The notes beneath the pieces were generated by a model, which saw nothing but the letters and a program-made list of their open reading frames with translations, had not been told where the DNA came from and searched no databases. From contig NC_071340.1 of the NCBI RefSeq assembly GCF_027744825.2, positions 10,800,001 to 10,864,000 on the forward strand: a stretch of DNA of 64,000 bases. Direction: 5' to 3'. This document shows positions 1 to 12,538 of this stretch, piece by piece. The position numbers were made by a program, and so were the translations under genes. The first letter of the stretch is position 1. Each line of letters opens with the position of its first letter. Source of the DNA: Synchiropus splendidus (lineage: Eukaryota > Chordata > Actinopteri > Syngnathiformes > Callionymidae).

Positions 1-3000
1 CCTTATTTCGCCGTCTCCTTTGCTTTTGCCCTTTCGAAACAAGATGAAGGGACGATCAGGAGGTGGCTTCAGTTAAGACCACCAATCAATACGGCTCTTC
101 AGTGCAGGATGAGACCGAGATTGCGGCGAAAACGACAGATCGCCTTTTCTTGACTTTGAACATTCACGTCTCACTTGAGTTGTGAGCATAGAGGAACCTG
201 GGGATCTTTATGTAGCGCTACTAATCCCTCTTACCTCGAAGCTTTGAAACGCTGGGACCTGGCTGTTCCCAATAACCGCACTCATCAGAGAAAGTTTTGC
301 TCGCCTCCCAAACTCTGGCTTGGTAAATGAGAGCTAAAACGCCTCCTAACTCCTGACAATACTTCATCTTTGTTTTCCCCTCTCCAAACATCCAGGCCCT
401 GAACAATTAGGCTCTTGTTTATGTCTGCAAATTGCCGTTTCGTGCCTTTCTGGGTATCGTCCCAGGCAGCTGGGCGCACCACTGGAACGTCCATATTGAT
501 TGGGACGTCTGCTCTTCTAATAAGGTCTGTCTGCTTGTTCCATCCAGGGGTGCCATCGCACTCATACCTGCTCCCCAAACACAATTCCACCTCAGCTTCT
601 GTAATGGATCCACAATTCAAAAGTGCTTACAGAAAACAATTTTGGGGTCCATTTACACTGGGAATAGCAGCCCCGACTCTAATGTTTCCCTCCCTGACTC
701 TAATGCTTCCCTTTATCCAATTGTGCTTTGATTTTTCCCTGAATTTTGTCGTTGGTTGAACCATTTTTCCACTTTTCCTCCAGGCAACGCCTCATTTTAC
801 TCTCTATTGTCCCCCTTTGTCTCCACCATTACAGTGATAAGTCTCCAGCAGCCTCTCCTTAAGGGCCCAGTGTCATTAGTTTCCAAGTCTGGCTTCATGC
901 TGACTATGTGACTTTCACAACCTGGATTGCCCATTTGTTTTCACTCTAATGAAGGAGTGGAAAGACGCATGTGTGTGGGGTGAGGGTTAAAAGAACCAGC
1001 GGAAAGACAAAAGACAGGCAGTGAAATGGGGGAAAGAAGGATGATGAAAGCGAGGTACAATGTGTGGAAACAATCCGGTGAAGACTCCAGACGGGAGATT
1101 AAAATGCTCACAATGAAACGTAGAACTAGAAGACATAATAATGTAGTGACTCATGACAACAGCAGAAATAGAACATGAAAGACGCCCAAAGTTGCTCACC
1201 GCATGTCGTTGCTAGCATCGTCTTGTGTTGCTATGGAGACTCTTGCAAGCTAGGTTGAAAGCTGGATCTGAAAGTGGGTCTACATCAGACCTGACTGAAG
1301 TGTGTGAGAGTGGGCTCCACATGTCGTGGTTTCCTAAAAGCTGATTAAAGTCAAATATCTCTTGTTAGAAGAAGAAGCTGAAAGAGTCAAGAGAGGTTTT
1401 AGCGACAACCGGAGAGGCTGCTTTCATTCGGAATACATCTTTAGCATCTGAGAAATATACATTTGTTCGGCTACAGTGAGAAACCGGAAAAGCACTGCCG
1501 CAGGAACAAGGAGTAAAATCATATTAATAAAACTGCTTCTGTGACTGAAAAATAGTGGAGGCTCGTGGCAAAGTTTCCTGCTGGATTAGGATTTGGACCA
1601 CTTGCACCACGGACAGTGTCATAACTAGGAGTGGTCCGATCCCATATTCTGGATCACCATGGACCAAAACTATTATACCAGGAATTCAGGGGAAAAAAAG
1701 GAAAAACAACCAAACTGCAGCAACGCAATCTATGACACACTGTTCCCTTTGAAGCACAAACAAGTGCATGAGAAAAACTTCTTAGAGACAAGTTGGGATG
1801 CTCCACACATTGGCAGTGCAAGTAAGAGTCATTGACTGCGGAGTCATTTCACACACTCACCCCGTCCACTGGAGGACATTCAGGTGGAGCTGACCAAACT
1901 ATGTAGGAGCTGTCATTTTGAATTTTTAATACACCTGCAGCACACACTTTCGTTATTGTTTGGTTATTTATTTTTGCCTTTTCCCTTTAATTCTTTCATC
2001 AGTTTTCTGCATTTGGCATTTTTAGAAAATGATGATAAATGTTGCCATTATATTTAACTGAAGAGAGGGGAGGAGAAGCGATTAGATTGACACTGTAGTA
2101 TCTGCCAACACTCATGGCTGTGATATTGGTATAGGAAATGAAAAGTGGTATCAAGCGGTATCATCTCAAGTTTAACCCCTACATCACCAGGAAGGTCTCA
2201 AATGAGCTCTCATGCAAGTCGACACATGAACACATTTGTCCAAGTTGACTTACGGTGTTAAAAAAAAAAATACGTCAAAGATTTATGGACAATCCTGAAA
2301 CCTGCATTTGCTATTTTTATGTGTCTTTTTCTATTTTCACAAGGCTTAGCACGCATAAATTAGCATTCAAGCATCTACTGTAGCGGAATGTTCTGCCACA
2401 TTCCAATGTGACCTCAGATCCCGATAGTCTCAATGAATCCCCAAATTCATCATGTTCAATCGAGGGAGAGCAAAGACGGCAGATTCCATAACTGCAGACC
2501 GACAATGGAAGCACTTTGGTTGAACACGGCGCCGGCCCTTGAGCCGTGAAAAGACAAAAATGAATTGATTTGATTATTTTTGCCGGATCAATCACATTCC
2601 TTACCCGTGTCGGAGCCGCACGGTTTGGCCCCGAGGGTCAAGAGTGCAATTATTCGAGGCAGGCGGAGCATGCCATCTGACAAGGCCTCAAGCTGTTCCG
2701 ATTTCAGCGCTACATTATAAGCAGTGTTTACGGCCGATAAAACGGATTCCTCACACAGAAAAGACGGAAAGCTTTTTAATCAAACACAAAAAAAATGCCA
2801 GGAAAAAGAGAAATATTTAATACTCACTGGACTTTGAAAAGCTTAACTACTGAAATGTGAGACTAAACAATAACCTGTTCATCACTGGCTGGTTCTGGGC
2901 GACTGTTTTCACTGAGTTGAAAAAAAAAAAAAGAACCTCATATCAACTGAAATGGCGTAGGACACACACTCAGGTTGGCTGGTCGTGGAGTGTGTACAGT

Positions 3001-4612
3001 ACGGAAGCAGGTTTGTATAAACTGTGAAGGAGGAAATCGATCCTTCACACTGCTCCACATGAGCACAGGCAGCTGGATCCTGTTAACAGTTCTTAAATGG
3101 ATTCTACAGTTGCGGAGTCCTGTGACATTCAGGAAAAGCGGCTGCATTAAATTCCCATCGTTTTGACAACTCTAAACAAACTCACACTGGCTGACTTGTG
3201 CCGCAGAGTCCGAGAACTGACCGGGCCGTCCCCCACCCGCCGTCAAGGTTAACCCAAGACTGTAATTGTGGAAAAGTGATGGGTCCCCACACTCGCACTG
3301 AGACTGAAGGCAGAGAGTTCTGTGGCACGAAACAAGAAGAAGCTCCGCAGTAAATACCAAGTCTGAACTGTTTACATGAAATGTGACTGCTGAGAGGTGG
3401 AAAACTGTGAATCTGTCATCAAGAAATGAACCAGTAACCACCTGATGAAAGGCCAGGAACGCAGGGGAGTTTGTTGACAAAAGACATGTTTAGAACAGAT
3501 TTAGTTTTGCACTGAAAAATCTTTGTGCTTCACCACCACCTCCACCTGACAAGGCCAGTTTCTCTCCTTTAATGCTCGCTCACCTTTTTGACTCCATTTG
3601 TTTTTAGTGTTTCTAGTGAGGTATTTAAAGGCAGATGGAATGATTCCACACAAGCGTTGAGTGGTTTATCATCTCAAAAAGTCTTGGTGAAATAAGTCCT
3701 TTGTTTGTGTGGTCTGTAAAAGGCAGAGACAAGTGTGTAACCTTTGGTGCTCGAGTTAAAATGGAAATAATATGCTGCAATTGGCTCCATAACAATCGAT
3801 ACCGTTCTCTTTGAAGTGCCATCTTCATACAGTAGACAATCAATGGAGAGGTTATTTATAGAAGTGGCTCGCTGAATTTAAATGGAATAAAAACAACACA
3901 CACCGCCTCCTTAATCTCATTTTCTGAATGATCATTTTGGTTGTTCTTCTAAGAATAAAATAGCAGTTCTCAGTAGATGTTACGTTCAAGTATCTTTGAT
4001 TGGCAGGTTGACCATCTGCCTCCACGTGGTTGAAGAAGCCTGCAATTTAAGGGGAATAGATTCCACAGATAACGTAAGTGGCTGTGGGTTTGTGTTCGCA
4101 ACTCGGCTTTATATATCCACCATGAAGTGTCGCCACCGACAGGATTTGACATGAGCATTTCACATGACCCAAACTTGTCCATGGTTTAAAGAGCAGTTCC
4201 AGGAAACTGCAACTTTGTTGCAGGGCATGAGCAAAACTCAGTGAGTTCCGTGAGAGGGAGTGAGACAAAAGAGTGGAAAACAAAATGAGTACTGATATAT
4301 CAGGAACTGCTTCAAGTTCTACCACACCTGCATACGGACTTGTCGAATGGCATAAAACCAGAAGCATAAAAGGCAAGGGGGGAATGGTCTGCACATCATT
4401 CATTCATAAAATTTATGGTTTGAAATGAAAACTGAATGTAGTTGATTAACACAGAAAGCGAATAACAAAAACAAAACAAAACAAAAAAATGAATCAGATG
4501 TCGATTAAAATGGAATAATTTATTTTCCACATGCCAATGCATGAAAGCATGATACACTGTGAAATAGTTAGTGTCATAAATAACATACATATGAAGTAAA
4601 TGTACCCTAAAA

Positions 4613-4690
4613 CAGACCTGGGCAAAGTGCGGCCTGGGGGCCATATGCGGCCTGATGCCTGTATTTTCGTGGCCCGTTTGACGTCAGAAT
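4613..4690 (+). mobile_element. Solo hAT terminus related to the 31-kb element
   Basis: The sequence starts cagacctgggcaaagtgcgg and continues through ggcctgggggccatatgcgg into ggcccg-rich subterminal DNA. Over its first 40 bases it matches the right end of the element at 31077-31891 (read on the minus strand) with only about five differences, so it belongs to the same or a sister family. No matching opposite terminus was seen nearby, so the right boundary given is only the recognisable part. Confidence 0.65.
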
Positions 4691-7241
4691 AAAACTATAA
4701 GTAATATGTCCTCATTTTTCTGCCTTTTTTTGTTCTTTCTCTTTTAGTCACCACCACCACTTCAGCAGTAAATATAGCATGTGCTTGTTTTAAGACTAAA
4801 ATTGTCTTCTTTTCATTGGCCATTTTTGTTTCTCTTGTTCCTCAGAAACCACTGAAGGAATACAGAATATATATTTATTGAAATAAATTGCCTTTTTATC
4901 TTGAACGTCTATTCCACAGTTGATTTATATTCAAATTAAGTGCATATAATATGAAATATTTCAATACGTTTCATTGCATATTTACACTCCTTAATATCCT
5001 TAGTTACATTTCATCTCCTTAGGTTCATTTTGTCCTTGTTACTTAAGTATATATTTTGGATATTTTTCCGTCATGTTTTGTAGTCATCGCTGTTTTTCTT
5101 CTGATGATGTTACAGTTTCTAATGTGACCCTAAAATACAAAGTTATAAAAGTTGAAATTCATCATATCAGTTCAATTATTGCGTCATTTTGTAAATGTAC
5201 TATTCTATAGTAGCATTTGTTATAAAGAAAATAATTTGAACTGCTATTTCATAGTCATGCTAATAAATAACTGATGCCTGAAAGTATTGCTTTTATTTAC
5301 TACAATACAATACTACAACCCAAAGAAACGCAGGCAACTCCTATTGTAATCATAGAAGGACTGAAGGCACACTACTATCATATTCATCAAGTGTTAAAAA
5401 TGTGTTTACTGGAAGCATTAAATAACAGATCTAATCCAGGAACACATTCCGTAAGAGCAGGTCTCTCCTTAAAAACATCCTGAGAGGAAGCAAAAGCAAA
5501 TGTTTAGGAACACTTGTAGTCATTCAGCTGAACTCCTCGATAATGTTGAAGACGAAAAGCCTCAGATCAAGCAAGGGTCAGGGCCACCATCTGCGAGCAG
5601 CGTAGCATGTAGCTGGCGGATGGATAAATATTGAGATGGATCCTCAAGTGTGCAGATCCTGTGGCTGAGCTAAACAAAGCTGCTACAACCCGCACTCTGT
5701 TGCAGCATCAGGGCAATTAAAATATTTCAAGCTCAGTCCTGTAAGCAGAAACCCAATCCCATCATCCACTTCTTTTCCCCTCAACTATCTGCTGAGTCAT
5801 CATTCAAGTTTTATAGGGACTGTAAGATAAAAGCTCGTACAAAACAGCGAGTGAGAGCTGCAGTTCCTTTCTGCTAACATGCGATCGCAGCCCTTCAGGT
5901 CTCTCAGCAGCAATAAACATACGGCGAGAACGACTCTTAACAAGAACACAGCAAGTTGTAACTGGGAGAAATCCGAAGTTAAACAATTTGCACAAGGCTT
6001 TCATTAACTGTGAACCTGGAGGAATCAGGAGACAAAACCAGAGCTTCTGCGTTTTCCCAGAAGTGCATTCAGAGCAGAGATGAGATTAGTTTGCCCCGAG
6101 ATTGAATTGGACATGGCTCCAGGTTTTACTGCTCCGGTCGACAAATAAAACATGATCCTGCGCAGAGGCTGAAATGTTAAATTATAAAATGTCACAAGCA
6201 AATTGAATTGCGCGCAAGAGCAGAAGTAGAAAGCATTTACTGTATGAACATGGAAAGAAATGGCTGACGCAAAGAGGGAGGGAGAAAAAACTGGGGTCAA
6301 GGAGACCGGGAAAAGAGTACGTTTATGACAGATGTGGGGACAAAATTTCCATTTAGAACTTGGACTTTTTTTCCTGATAGAATTATGAAAGTGGCAGTTC
6401 ATTAAAAAATAATAATTGAATGAAAATTAAAGTCAGTGATTTGCGCACAGTCAAATGCATTAGTTTAAGAGGCTGCAGACATTCAGACTAAGAGATGAGC
6501 CACCTGTGGTCCCCAGTCATTTCATTGACTGAAAACACTTGTAACATCTACACTAATGTTCACTTTTTCCTCTGTTTTCATTATAAACGTACATCAAAAA
6601 AAATCTGCCACACAGTTGCTAAGCACAGTTCTGTTAGCTTTTCCAGAGCAAAATATGGTAGACAACAAAATATATTCAAGAAATGTAGATGAATGAGTGG
6701 CATGTGCAGCAAGTTTTGCCAGAAGGCCTAAATGGTGGGTGTCATTCTACAAGGCATGTAGTGGAGTCCATAATGTCCGTTATTAATGGCCTGTCAGTGA
6801 GAAGCACTCCCACGACTCACACTTCAAGTCCCTCAAATCACGGCAACACGTTCTTACAACAGTCAGTCTGAGAATGTTTCCGAAGTGCTCATCCTGTTTC
6901 CCGACACAGGGAACAGCAGCAGAAATACAGGGCTTATTCAGCGCTGACTGGTCCTTCTCGCACCAGAAGCCTGGCCAGTACAACAGGCTCATTTGCAATG
7001 CTAAACACAACTTTGGGATGTAATAGGGGAGACGGCGGAATGGGCGAAGGGGGCGAGCGTGCAGTTAATGAATTCCCTAATTCGGAGATGTTAATGTACC
7101 TGACCTTGGAAACGGTCAAAGTCTTCTCCTTGCTCCATTCACACTCCATTACAACTCTAATAGCACCAATTACTGCTTTATTTAGCTGTATCATCCCCCC
7201 CACCAGACAGTAGCATAATAATTTGTCTTTCCACCCCGCAG

Positions 7242-7382
7242 GCAAAATTACAAGGCCGATGCTACTGGAGAGGAGAACTGAATACATACATGAAAATAGA
7301 AAATTTGGAGCTGCAGAGGGCGAGCGCCTTCAAGCAGATGGCAGAATGGGACACGAGCGTCACCGCTGCGAAGATGCAGGTC
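7242..7382 (+). other. Exon-like block on the plus strand (unproven)
   Basis: A pyrimidine-rich acceptor (ttgtctttccaccccgcag) precedes a 141-bp block that is open for 47 codons and ends atgcag before gtcact, a plausible donor. Both ends are phase 0 in the open frame. The deduced peptide contains KIENLELQRASAFKQMAEWD, which looks helical; I do not recognise it. It is antisense to fbxl17. It could be a chance exon-like stretch, an antisense or lncRNA exon, or conserved noncoding DNA. Confidence 0.2.
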
Positions 7383-7597
7383 ACTCAGCAACAGATTTTT
7401 ATTAGCATAGCCACAGATATCGATTGTTGGGGTCAGCGAGTCGGCAAAGCGGGAGGAAAACCAAATGAAAATGGAATCTGGGTGATCACCTGCTGTGTAA
7501 TGCAGTTACTCTTTATTACACCGAGATAAATATGATAGATACACTTTCATGTCCGCAATAAGAGAAGCAGAGCACGGCGCTTCATCACCACGGCCTT

Positions 7598-7630
7598 ACA
7601 TATGCGGGTCAACGTTTGACCCTCATATGT
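7598..7630. promoter_or_regulatory. 33-bp near-perfect palindrome containing inverted GGGTCA half-sites
   Basis: The left arm acatatgcgggtcaa (7598-7612) and the right arm ttgaccctcatatgt (7616-7630) are reverse complements at 14 of 15 positions, separated by cgt. The inner GGGTCA and TGACCC form an inverted repeat with a 5-bp gap. PuGGTCA is the nuclear-receptor half-site, so a receptor-dimer site is possible, although the usual spacings differ. The outer CATATG is also an E-box. Binding is inferred only. Confidence 0.4.
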
Positions 7631-8816
7631 TTTAATTTTATGACGGCATAAATAGATAAACATGATAAAATGGCGATCCTGTCTTGGTTAATGATCTCGC
7701 GCTTGGCATTTTTATGAAACAAATCCATACAGGTCAACTGCAGGAGCAAGGTTTTGTAATAAAGAAATAAAAATGATGAGCGCCCAATCGGGTCAAAGGC
7801 CTCCGCTGGACCTCCAACTCAAGCCTTCCCTGGTTTTTGGTCCATAGCATCCTACTATTAAACTGTGACACCATCTTCTTCAGTGTCATGAAAACAACTC
7901 GCATGTCTGTATTTCTCATGTGACACAGTCAGAGCTTTTTCAAACCAAAAACCACCAGTGTAAAGTCAGCGCCATACAGAAGTCTGACTGGAACGCCGCA
8001 TGGATTTGTCATACGTGAAGCCATCTTGCATGAAATTACTCGAAACCCGAATCATTTTTCTCCTCTCATGTCGGCTCTCCTCCCAGTCATGTCAGACTCT
8101 AACAGTGCCACATTAAGTTGATGCATCTTCACGGAAGGAGCGTCGCTGACCCAGGGGGGAGGCAAGGAGCGACTTGTTACCATGGTGCTACACCTTAATG
8201 TTTTGCCTGCAGGTCACCGGTTGGATGACTTAGAGGCCAGATGAGCATTCATTAATAGCTTTGGAGAAAAATTGCAGCACAGCAGCTGATATCTCAGATC
8301 TGAGAGGTCAGGATTTTGCCTTTTGTTGCATTGCAACTGTCTCACAGATACTAAAAATCAGATGTAAGTTTAAAACTTTTTCAAGAAATAACTAGCAAAG
8401 CAGGGTTAAACGTGAGCAAACATTGCTTTGATTTTGATTTGTAAGACAAAGGAGAAGCTTTCTTTCTGCTGCAATATGAACAAAGAAAAACACCTGCCAG
8501 AGAGCTCCATCTGCATGACTTCGGAAATGAAGCATACAATAAAAAAAGGAACATCCAGGACTCAAAAATTGTGTTGTCATTGTGCTCACTCACAATTATA
8601 TTTTGTTGGTTTGGGCATAAAGGAAGGCCCCTCATCAGGACGAAAATCCCAGCCACAAAGGTGTAGGTGACAAATTTCACCAACCAACTACAAGTTATTT
8701 TGGACCTTTTGAGTTCCCTGACTGTGAAGTCTTCATTATCATCCAAATAGTGAATGAACAATAGTTCACTGTGTTGCCAGTCAAGTGGAATTTGTTGATC
8801 TGAACAAGGCATTTTT

Positions 8817-8836
8817 TTTGTTTGTTTGTTTGTTTG
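8817..8836. repeat. (TTTG)5 tetranucleotide repeat
   Basis: Five tandem TTTG units follow a short T run. Confidence 0.85.
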
Positions 8837-9140
8837 ATTCTAAACAGAGAAGGGCATGGAAATTGCAGGTAAGACAAGTGACAGCTCCTTCAGAACCTTT
8901 CTGGATGAAGATGAAATTCCACAACTGAAATATCTGCCGTTGGTGTCGATGCTATGAAAATGTCATTGAAAAGTTCTGAACTTTCTGAGCTCTGTGCAAT
9001 GAGGGATTCTTTTGGGACTCTTTTGGACATGTGTTAAAAATAAATACATTTTATGTCACATCATTTTCATGTCTGAAGTACTCTGAATGTGAGTCAGCAT
9101 TTTGAGATCAACCGTAAAGCTCAAAAACAGAAGGCGATAC

Positions 9141-9283
9141 CTTGTCACATCTCATGAGGCCCAGGTAGCGCAGGGACTTGCTGCTCTGGGCGATCTGTGT
9201 GGCTCCCTGGTCTGTGATGTCCTTACACCAGCCTGCATCCACCGTCTCTATGGTGCTGCTGTACTGGCCGATGGCAATCAGAG
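9141..9283 (-). CDS. fbxl17: fbxl17 penultimate coding exon (C-terminal LRRs), 143 nt
   Basis: This is the next fbxl17 exon downstream on the minus strand. The acceptor is ctctgtctacag and the donor is gtatcg. The exon has two leading bases (CT) plus 47 codons and ends in phase 0 after a Lys codon. The leading CT completes the split Ala codon whose G comes from the exon at 59117-59193, which supports the pairing. The peptide runs LIAIGQYSSTIETVDAGWCK, then DITDQGATQIAQSSKSLRYL, then GLMRCDK: two cysteine-type LRRs (motifs GWCKDIT and LMRCDK). From memory the mammalian protein continues for about 48 residues (Val-Asn-Glu-Val...), so this is probably the penultimate coding exon; its final exon is not visible in positions 1-9140. 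Differences from the remembered human sequence are conservative (for example Arg to Gln and Glu to Asp). No stop or frameshift is present, so the exon looks functional. Confidence 0.96.
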
Positions 9284-9987
9284 CTGTAGACAGAGAGCGA
9301 AAGAGTGCAGGGGAAAAGGTGTTAGACTGAGAGCCCTCCTCATGCAGATGTGATTGGCACTGCACTTTACAGGGAGACACATAGGGCGACCGCTCTGACT
9401 CACAGGGTGACATCATTTGATTGTTTACAACACACCCTCCACACTATGTGAAGAGGGGTTACACGCCGAATACACACATGTATCTCAAACTGTGGTGCAT
9501 ATATTGACTGGTTTAAGAGTCCTCTGTTTGAGGCAGGAGTCACAGCGATGACGGGCAGCGACAGTGTGACTGTTTGATGGGAGGATCCGCCTGCATGTGC
9601 ACTGAAGGGAACTCAGCCAATATCACAGGTTAGCATCCAGTAATTCAGGATTAAAAATACGTTCTGGGTCAGAAGAAAGAGACTGGTATCACTGCTAGTG
9701 GCGCAAGCGGCAACTGTTCATACTTGCTCCACCACACTCTTCAGTGCCTCAGGCTGGGGCACTGTCTGCCTGTCTGCTACAGCACTACAGCTGACAACTT
9801 CAACAACCCACTCCCAGTAGAAACAGCAGCAGATTCAAGTCATCTATGCAGGTACATTTCAAATGATGAAAAATCAATGTACAAAAAAACACAAGTTAAT
9901 GGTTCATAATGGCACAGATTTCAGCCGAAAAGTGAGTCAATTAATGAAGCAAGCTCATTGGAGGAAAAAGTTTGAATTAGATTTGAT

Positions 9988-10033
9988 GTCCTTTGTTTGT
10001 CCCACAGTGGGGAAATGTGTCACAGCAGCAACA
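9988..10033 (+). repeat. Fragment of a fish repeat (tttgtcccacagtgggg)
   Basis: The core tttgtttgtcccacagtggg followed by gaaatgtgtcacagcagca matches a repeat frequently seen in teleosts (TTTGTCCCACAGTGGGGAAATTTGC...ACAGCAGCA). The boundaries are unclear. Confidence 0.45.
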
Positions 10034-10535
10034 GTCATTGACAACAAACACTCCAAGATGCCCAAGACACACAACAAACATCAAAGATGTTCACAAAGCA
10101 TCGCCATACTTAAAAACACAAAGCTAGAAAAAAACCCACAGTGAAGTTACAAACTATCAAACAACACAAGAAAAAAAAGGATATTTTTCTCTACACAATG
10201 GCCAGGGTTTCCACTACTCTGAATGTATTTTAAATTCTTATAAAATTGAAATTCTTATCCAAATAGTTTCAAGACATGAAAAGAGCTTTAGTTTAAATAA
10301 GGTGATATAAAAACTTGAATATAGCCACCATTGTGATTCATTTTGATATTGTCAAAGTGATGCAAAATAAACAATATTTTGTTGTTTAAATGGATGTATG
10401 GGTCCATCATTTGATTCAGTAATATACCAACTTCATTCATTCATTCGAAAAATGTGGCTTCTATTCTTACACCATTATACTGCAATTAATTCAGATTAAT
10501 TACAATCAAAAATTCTCTAGTTAACTAGATGTTTT

Positions 10536-10540
<5 letters not shown>

Positions 10541-10600
<60 letters not shown>
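10541..10600. repeat. (AT)30 microsatellite
   Basis: This is an uninterrupted 60-bp AT dinucleotide run preceded by tttttgtgt and ending exactly where the 176-bp duplicated segment begins. Confidence 0.95.
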
Positions 10601-10605
<5 letters not shown>

Positions 10606-10776
10606 CTAAATCATCCTGTCCATCTCATGGCATAACAGAGAGTTATAAGAAAAAGGTCTGTAAAATTTGTATTCCTCATTTAACATGGTCAGTTTCTGCC
10701 TATCGTTCTAGCTCCCACCCCTGACTTTTGTGGCAAAAACAGAAGCAGAATTGATGTTGAAACAACCTCAAAACAA
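10601..10776 (+). repeat. 176-bp duplicated segment, copy 1
   Basis: The block starts aaaatctaaatcatcctg and ends cctcaaaacaa. It recurs in the same orientation 3,199 bp away at 13800-13975, with the same length and only two mismatches that I can see (g/t near 10638 and g/a near 10729). Both edges are sharp. Copy 1 directly abuts a 60-bp (AT) tract on its left. I do not recognise the sequence as a named repeat family. Confidence 0.9.
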
Positions 10777-11284
10777 TATTTATACAAAAAAAAAAAATAC
10801 AAAAAGACAACTTTAGAGGAAAAACGTATTTTTTTGCAAGTGACAATGTGTCTAAACTACATTAACTTAGAGAGAAATGATGGGACATTCAAACCATCGT
10901 CCTTCACACACAACAAAAGGACCCAACTTCTGGAAAATTGGTGAAACTTATTGATTTGAATTTGAAAAATAAACTTGTCAATGAGAAATGTAAATGTTTC
11001 TTGGCAAGTATCCTAAAAACTCGATGATATATCTAGACCCTTTTTAGGCCAGTAAGAAGTTTTGGCAAGTCAAAAACATGAAGAAAAAGGAAGAAGAAAG
11101 AGCAAGAGATACATTCTTAAGACTTCTCAAGTGCAATTTGCAAGTCAAGAATGTTTGTCAAGATCACTCAAAGATAGGTGAGCATGGCATCCAGGTACCA
11201 TGCAAATTTGCCACGGTATCAACACTACGGTGCACGTGCCCACACTTCATGACAAATACCGACAGGTTAGTTCAGGTCCTGTAA

Positions 11285-11300
11285 ACACACACACACACAC
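11285..11300. repeat. (CA)8 microsatellite
   Basis: This is a 16-bp CA run. Confidence 0.85.
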
Positions 11301-12538
11301 GCTGGATATGGACCTGGATGTACACTTGCAGACTGCATGCTCGCAGGAAAAGCCGAGTCGCTCACGACGCGTGTGATTGTGAGTCACACCAGAGCGACTT
11401 GATGATGAGTTATCAGTGGAAATGTATAGAGGAGAGCGCAAGATTGGACGGCTCAATGGAGAAACATAGAAGCAGCAATTCATGCCCTGAGTTCTGGCTG
11501 ATCGACGCAGCAGATGACTTTCTCACCCCACACTGTGCTCCAGTTAAGACCAGCTAGTGTACATCCTCACCCACGGGCTGCCTCTCGCACGCCTACTTCA
11601 TCTGTTTTTCTGAAGAGGACAAATTAAAACATGTAGCCTACAAACAGGAGGAGATTTAATCTGCCGCAATCTAAGTCAAGTAAAGACCTCTGCTTGCACT
11701 AATGCACAAATACAGAGATGCACGGCAAACCCTCCCCATCAATCTTTGACCTGTCAATTGTTGTGCAGATGGACGAGTCCGGCGCTTCAGCAGTCGATTG
11801 ATAGTGCAGCTTGGAGATTGATTGGCCGGAGCTTTGTTCTTCACTCTCTCACAACCACGTCTAATTGGAGTGGGAGAGGAGGACGAGCAAGGGAGAAGGG
11901 AGAGATGAAAGGTGGAGGGCAAAGACAGAGAAAGGCTTTGATTGCACCTTCAAATAGTTATACAGGCCCTGATGTTGTTTCCTCACTTAGAGGAAGCCAT
12001 TTGAGGGGAAACTTTCTTGCAGAAAAGTCGAACGCCTTTGATAAGAAGGGGACAAGAATCACTCTTTCTGCTTTCTTTCAACAGAGACATGAGACAAGAG
12101 GCCTGCACACTAACAACTGACCAACTGCTGTTTCACCAAAATGGAAAAAAAAATGACTGGAATGAACTCCAGTTCCACCCAGCCTGCACTCTCTTCATCA
12201 CCCATCCCTTGTGCTTCACTGGCAGGCACTGCACACTAAAACATAAATTCATTCCGAACCCTTTATCTTAAAAATGAGAATTTCTTTTCAGCAAACTTTG
12301 GGGGATATTACCTCATCAGAAGCACTGGATTTCTGTGGTTTGTGCTACCACAAAAAAAAATAGAAATGCATGTTCCTGGGAATATACACAGGCACACACA
12401 CTGTATCAGCTTTCTGTACAGAAAGTGGCATGTAATATATCGCTCAGGGCCGCAGGAGAGCCTCACATGCGGCTCCTTTGTGCTCCAACATGTTGCTGCA
12501 TGCCATGTTTAATGGCCATATTACAACTAAATGGGCAG

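Larger units (their letters stand above)
1..9140 (-). other. fbxl17: fbxl17 intron downstream of the 143-nt exon (partial)
   Basis: The minus-strand donor at 9140-9139 opens an intron that runs off the left edge. The expected last coding exon (family C-terminus with an Arg-Ala-Tyr-Gln-Met-Gly-Trp-like run) was searched for by eye and not found, so it probably lies further left. Positions 1-4600 hold nothing I can identify apart from short A/T tracts. Listed separately are a hAT end at 4613, an exon-like block at 7242-7382, a palindrome at 7598-7630 and a (TTTG)5 repeat at 8817-8836. The stretch 4700-6990 is plain AT-rich sequence. Confidence 0.75.

Noticed and set aside
2110..2165. gatattggtatagg ... 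gtggtatcaagcggtatc as another ATGTCCCGATACC-type element
   Set aside because: Only scattered gtatc motifs are shared and no inverted ends were found.
4605..5135. Direct repeat ccctaaaa at 4605-4612 and 5128-5135 as a target duplication for the hAT end at 4613
   Set aside because: The sequence before the second copy does not resemble a hAT terminus, and an AT-rich 8-mer recurring within 500 bp can be coincidence.
8381..8812. 143-codon open frame on the minus strand close to the fbxl17 exon
   Set aside because: It does not match the expected Fbxl17 C-terminus and has no family motifs. It overlaps other random frames.
1..9140. Search for the last fbxl17 coding exon
   Set aside because: No minus-strand match to the expected C-terminal run (Arg-Ala-Tyr-Gln-Met-Gly-Trp) was found, so the exon was not called.
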